Assembly (NCBI GenBank): GCA_029266935.1
Contig: JAQSVY010000032.1
Location: 1 to 9,352 of the forward strand
Direction of reading: 5' to 3'
DNA from: Burkholderiales bacterium
GTDB lineage: Bacteria > Pseudomonadota > Gammaproteobacteria > Burkholderiales > SG8-39
Length of the DNA: 9,352 nt
Shown here: in pieces, positions 6,075 to 9,352 of the stretch
How the letters are laid out: the number at the start of each line of letters is the position of its first letter
Position numbering within the stretch: position 1 is the first letter of the stretch
Translations under genes and position numbers: made by a program
Notes under the pieces: model-generated
What the model was told of the DNA's origin: nothing
Database searches by the model: none
Seen by the model: the letters and a program-made list of their open reading frames with translations, nothing else

Positions 6075-6974
6075 CTACTGCGTGCGTAGGCGCGGATCGA
6101 GCGCGTCGCGCAGCGAATCGCCGAAGAGGTTGAAGCCGAACACCGCCATGCTGATCGCGAGACCCGGGAAGATCGCCATCCACGGCGCCGTCTCGGCGAA
6201 CTCGACCGCCGCGCCGCGCAGCATCAGGCCCCATGCGGCGGTGGGTTCCTGCACGCCCAAGCCAAGGAACGAGAGCGAGGCCTCGAGCAGGATCGCCTCG
6301 CCGAGGAACGCGGTGGCCATGATGAGGATCGGCGCCATCACGTTCGGCAGCATGTGGCGCAGGATGATCCGGTTGTGGCCGTACCCGGAAGCGCGCGCGG
6401 CGTCGATGTACGGCATCTCGCGAACCGCGAGCGCGCTCGAGCGCACCACCCGCGCGCAGCGCGGGATCATGGGTGCCGCGATGGCCAGGATGACGTTGCC
6501 TGCACCGGTGCCGAGGACCGCGACCACGGCGAGGGCGAGGATGATCACCGGAAACGCGAAGAAGACGTCCATGATGCGCTGCACGATGAGATCGACCCGG
6601 CCGCCGAAGTAAGCGCTCGCCACCCCGATCAGCGAGCCGAACGTCGCTCCCAGCAGAGAAGCGCCCAGCCCGACCATCAGCGCGGTGCGTGAGCCGTAGA
6701 GGATGCGCGTGAGCACGTCGCGGCCGTGCGCGTCAGTGCCGAGCCAGTGCTCGCTGCTTGGCCCGGCGAGCATTGCGGTGTAGTCGTTCGCGACCGGGTT
6801 GTACGGCGCGATCAGTCCGGCCGTCGCTGCCATCACCACCATGAGCAGGATGAGGGCGGCGCCGACTGCGCCGAGCGGACGGTGGCGGACGAAGTCGACG
6901 ATCGCCGAAATCCAGCGGGCGCGCCGCGGCGCGCTGCGGCTCAGTTCGTCGAGGGTTTGCGGAGTGGCGGCCAT
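6075..6974 (-). CDS. ABC transporter permease, DppC/OppC-like
   Basis: This is the second inner-membrane subunit of a peptide/nickel-type importer, 299 residues. An N-terminal OppC_N-type segment with a first membrane helix (about 34-57, ending LIAPY) is followed by the family stretch WLGTDAHGRDVLTRILYG (77-94), about five further hydrophobic segments and the EAA loop that contacts the ATPase (DAARASGYG, 191-199, then RHMLPN, 206-211). It ends in the typical FNLFGDSLRDALDPRLR. The ATG at 6974 has GAGG about 8 bases upstream and lies 15 bases after the stop of the DppB-like gene, so the two are in one operon. It is the last gene: the next gene downstream is the convergent CoA-transferase 2 bases away. 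The substrate is not determined by the permease. Confidence 0.95.
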   Translation of the reverse strand: MAATPQTLDELSRSAPRRARWISAIVDFVRHRPLGAVGAALILLMVVMAATAGLIAPYNPVANDYTAMLAGPSSEHWLGTDAHGRDVLTRILYGSRTALMVGLGASLLGATFGSLIGVASAYFGGRVDLIVQRIMDVFFAFPVIILALAVVAVLGTGAGNVILAIAAPMIPRCARVVRSSALAVREMPYIDAARASGYGHNRIILRHMLPNVMAPILIMATAFLGEAILLEASLSFLGLGVQEPTAAWGLMLRGAAVEFAETAPWMAIFPGLAISMAVFGFNLFGDSLRDALDPRLRTQ

Positions 6975-6989
6975 GGCGCAAGCCTCATT

Positions 6990-7946
6990 TCATCGGTACC
7001 GGATGCGCGGATCGATCCACGCGTACGCGATGTCGACGAAGAAGTTGATCAGCAGGAAAAAGGTCGCTACGAGCATGACCAGCGCCTGCACGAGCGTGTA
7101 GTCGCGGTGCGAGATCGCCTCGACGAACAGCATCCCGAGCCCGTTCAAGTTGAACACCTGCTCGGTTACCACGAGGCCGCCGAGCAGGAAGGCGAACTCC
7201 AGGCTCATGACGGTGAGCACCGGCAGGATGGCGTTCTTCAACGCGTGCCGCGACAGGATGAGCTTCAGCCACAGGCCCTTCGCGCGCGCGGTGCGGATGT
7301 AATCCTCGCGCAGCACCTCCAGCATCGCCGAGCGCATCATGCGCGTGCCGACCGCGGAATAGCGATAGCCCACGGCAAGCGCGGGCCAGATGAGCAGCGC
7401 CAGGTTCTCCCAGGGATTCACCCAGAGCGGCGTGAACACCATCGGCGGCACCCACTTGAAGACGATCAGCATGAACAGGATCATCATGATGCCCAGCCAG
7501 AACGAGGGCGTGGCGAGGCCGGCGATCGAGAACACGCGTACCGCGTAGTCGACCCAGGTGTCCTGTTTCACCGCGGCCAGGATGCCGAGTGGAATAGCCA
7601 GCAGCTGCGCGAGCAGGCTTGCCATGATCGCGAGCTGCAGCGAAAGCGCGAAGCGCAGCTTGATCTCTTCGGTGATAGGCGCGCCGGTCCACATGGACAG
7701 TCCGAAGTCGAGGCGCGCGAGCCCGGACATCCACGTGGTGAACTGCTTCCACAGCGGCTGATCGAGGCCGAGCTTGGCGCGCTCCTGGTCCATGAGGTCC
7801 TGCGACTGGAACTGGCTGCCCTGTGTGAGGTAGCGCGCTTCCACGACGTCGCCCGGTACGACGCGCAGGAGCACGAAGATGAGCACCGCGACCCCGAGCA
7901 GCGTCGGGATCATGGCGAGCAGCCGCTTGAAAATGTAGAAGGCCAT
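6990..7946 (-). CDS. ABC transporter permease, DppB/OppB-like
   Basis: The 318-residue inner-membrane permease pairs with the DppC-like subunit. It begins with the family-typical MAFYIFKRLLAMIPTLLGV and first helix (about 9-29, ending VVPGD), then a periplasmic loop with LGLDQPL and LDFGLS. Core helices follow, then the EAA loop (DYIRTARAKG, 215-224, through LKNAILP). It ends with VFNLNGLGMLFVEAI and the terminal IDPRIRYR. The length is normal for the family. The ATG at 7946 is chosen because the conserved N-terminus starts there; the Shine-Dalgarno is weak (TGAG). It lies 51 bases after the binding-protein gene, and that gap holds a strong hairpin. Confidence 0.95.
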   Translation of the reverse strand: MAFYIFKRLLAMIPTLLGVAVLIFVLLRVVPGDVVEARYLTQGSQFQSQDLMDQERAKLGLDQPLWKQFTTWMSGLARLDFGLSMWTGAPITEEIKLRFALSLQLAIMASLLAQLLAIPLGILAAVKQDTWVDYAVRVFSIAGLATPSFWLGIMMILFMLIVFKWVPPMVFTPLWVNPWENLALLIWPALAVGYRYSAVGTRMMRSAMLEVLREDYIRTARAKGLWLKLILSRHALKNAILPVLTVMSLEFAFLLGGLVVTEQVFNLNGLGMLFVEAISHRDYTLVQALVMLVATFFLLINFFVDIAYAWIDPRIRYR

Positions 7947-7958
7947 TGCGAGCTCACA

Positions 7959-7986
7959 CCGGCGGCGCGGAGAGCCGCGCCGCCGG
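7959..7986 (-). promoter_or_regulatory. Perfect 12-bp intercistronic hairpin
   Basis: CCGGCGGCGCGG (7959-7970) and its exact reverse complement (7975-7986) flank a 4-base loop, forming an all-GC stem between the binding-protein stop (7998) and the permease start (7946). No T-run follows on the minus strand, so it is not a standard intrinsic terminator. Strong stem-loops after a binding-protein gene are known, as in malE-malF, to protect the upstream mRNA and reduce downstream expression; that role is inferred here. Confidence 0.6.
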
Positions 7987-7997
7987 AAGAGGCCTCG

Positions 7998-9352
7998 TCA
8001 CTGCTCGAGCCAGACCGTGTCGAGCGTGTTGTTGAGGTAGTGGCTCGGCGTCACCGTCCATCCCTTGAGCTTGGCGGAGTGCGGAATGATGCGGTGCCAC
8101 TGCAACGTCATCAGATAGTGCGCTTCCTCGTCGAGCAGCCGCTTCTCGAACTGACGGACGATCTGCTTGCGCTTCTCCGGGTTGGTCTCGCCGCTCTGCT
8201 GGTCGTAGAGCTTGTCGAGCACCGGGTCCTTGTAGCGCCCGTAGTTCGCCGGGTTCCGGTCGCTGGACAGGAACTTGTACGTATCGAGGTCCGGCTCGAC
8301 GATGTAGCCGCACTGGAAGTCCATTGCCGCTTCGAAATCACCCTTACGGATGACGCCGAAGTAGGCGGCAGCCTCGATCACTTCCTGCTTGACGTTGAGG
8401 CCGATCTGGCGCCACTGGTCGATCATCCAGACACCGAGCGGCTCGTACGGCATCGGGATGCCGCGGTTCTTGAAAGTGAACGAGAAGCCCTCGGCAACGC
8501 CCGCCTCCTTGAGGAGCCGCTTCGCCTCGGCGCGCGACTTCGCGGCATCGGTCCAGTAGCCGGCGACCTTGTTCAGCTCCTCCGGCGGCGTCGCGAACGG
8601 CGTTCCGGGCACCTGCACGCCGGCGACCGACTTGACGATGGCGATCTGCGACAGCGCCTTGGAGCCCGTGTGGCGGTCGAGCGCGAGCGTCAGCGCCCTG
8701 CGCACCCGCTTATCGTCGAAGGGCTTCTTCTCGTGGTTGATGGCGACCATCAAGATGCAATCCCAGGGTGATTCCTGCACCGTGATCTTGTCGCCCAGCG
8801 CCGCCTTCAGGTTGTCGCGGTCCTTGGGCGTGAAGCCGCGGAATTGGATGTGCGCCCGCTCGCCGCGCACCGCGGCGACCTGCGCCGCGGACTCGCGCAT
8901 GAAGATGGCGCGGAAGCCGTCGAGATAGGGTTTGCCCTTGTCCCAGTAATTCGGGTTCTTCTTGCCCACCACGTGCGAGCCCTTGACGTGCTCGACAAAC
9001 GTGAACGGGCCGCTGCCCATGATGTTCTTCTCGTACCAGTTCGGGTCCTTGGCGAGAATGTCGGCCTTGTAGATGAAGTTATAGGGCGACAGCAGCGACG
9101 CAATGAACGAGCCGGAGGGTTGCTTGAGTTGGAACACTACGGTCGTGGGGTCCGGCGCCTCGATCTTCTCCACTACTGCATACTGGCCCTTTCGCGTCGA
9201 GCCGACGCCGGGCGTCGGGAAAATGATCTTGTCGTAGGAGGCCTTCACGTCCCTCGAGGTCAGATCCGAGCCGTCGTGGAACTTGATGCCAGAGCGGATC
9301 TTGAAGGTGTAGGTCTTGCCGCCGTCGGACTCCTTCCAGCTTTCGGCGATCG
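7998..9352 (-). CDS. ABC transporter substrate-binding protein, family 5 (partial, N-terminus beyond window)
   Basis: This is the periplasmic solute-binding protein of the importer. About 450 residues are visible; the frame is open to the right edge, so the true start, signal peptide and roughly 80-100 residues are missing. An internal GTG at 9248 is not the start, because the conserved family signature continues upstream of it: IAESWKESDGGKTYTF then FHDGSDLTSRDV, the classic SBP_bac_5 (DppA/OppA/NikA) motif. Further family features are QLKQPSGSFIASL, the PYEPLG and IDQWRQIGL region, and the C-terminal HSAKLKGW. Ligands of this family include di- and oligopeptides, nickel, opines and other small solutes; the sequence alone does not decide. 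It is the first visible gene of the transporter operon, followed by both permeases. The ATPase genes are not in the window. Confidence 0.95.
   Translation of the reverse strand, partial: IAESWKESDGGKTYTFKIRSGIKFHDGSDLTSRDVKASYDKIIFPTPGVGSTRKGQYAVVEKIEAPDPTTVVFQLKQPSGSFIASLLSPYNFIYKADILAKDPNWYEKNIMGSGPFTFVEHVKGSHVVGKKNPNYWDKGKPYLDGFRAIFMRESAAQVAAVRGERAHIQFRGFTPKDRDNLKAALGDKITVQESPWDCILMVAINHEKKPFDDKRVRRALTLALDRHTGSKALSQIAIVKSVAGVQVPGTPFATPPEELNKVAGYWTDAAKSRAEAKRLLKEAGVAEGFSFTFKNRGIPMPYEPLGVWMIDQWRQIGLNVKQEVIEAAAYFGVIRKGDFEAAMDFQCGYIVEPDLDTYKFLSSDRNPANYGRYKDPVLDKLYDQQSGETNPEKRKQIVRQFEKRLLDEEAHYLMTLQWHRIIPHSAKLKGWTVTPSHYLNNTLDTVWLEQ

Noticed and set aside
4834..6234. A 466-codon minus-strand frame opposite the CoA-transferase
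   Set aside because: It lies antisense to a well-supported CoA-transferase and has no recognisable motif; long antisense frames are expected at this GC content.
7959..7986. Intrinsic terminator ending the binding-protein transcript
   Set aside because: The stem is strong but the minus strand continues TGTGAGCTCGCA into the permease start without a T-run, so full termination is unlikely.
6726..8771. A 681-codon open frame on the plus strand across both permease and binding-protein genes
   Set aside because: It is antisense to three genes with strong family signatures on the minus strand, and its translation is charged, low-complexity sequence typical of GC-rich shadow frames.
7998..9248. A complete binding-protein gene starting at the GTG at 9248
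   Set aside because: The frame continues upstream to the window edge with the conserved SBP_bac_5 signature, so the GTG is an internal Val codon.

Overview
The window looks like chromosomal DNA from a high-GC proteobacterium, most likely a betaproteobacterium (Burkholderiales-like). This rests on the strong G/C preference at third codon positions, the tight gene packing and my memory of the protein families; no marker gene fixes the taxon. I see no mobile element, RNA gene or CRISPR array, and no gap between genes exceeds 150 bases.

Left edge (1-267, minus strand): a small secreted or membrane-anchored peptide gene (63 residues) with a strong ribosome binding site. It appears to overlap, by ATGA, the start of a further minus-strand reading frame that leaves the window. 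A 149-base divergent control region (268-416) follows. It carries small repeats and a candidate promoter placed so close to the next start codon that the mRNA may be leaderless.

Centre (417-6072, plus strand): a compact five-gene unit. It holds an OmpR-type response regulator, its membrane histidine kinase, FAD-dependent glycerol-3-phosphate dehydrogenase (glpD), a HAD-IIB phosphatase and a class III (CaiB/BaiF) CoA-transferase. The kinase/glpD, glpD/HAD and HAD/CoA-transferase junctions are all 4-base ATGA overlaps, so the last four genes are probably translationally coupled and the whole set co-transcribed. The regulator and kinase resemble the PdsR/PdsS pair of the proteobacterial dedicated sortase system, but no sortase or sortase target is in view and the kinase is much shorter. 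The arrangement suggests a two-component system tied to glycerol-3-phosphate or acyl-CoA metabolism; that link is inference.

Right (6075-9352, minus strand): three genes of a dipeptide/oligopeptide/nickel-type ABC importer, transcribed in the order substrate-binding protein (N-terminus beyond the window), DppB-like permease, DppC-like permease. A perfect 12-bp GC hairpin sits between the binding-protein and first permease genes. No ATPase genes lie downstream. The operon converges on the CoA-transferase with only 2 bases between the two stop codons.
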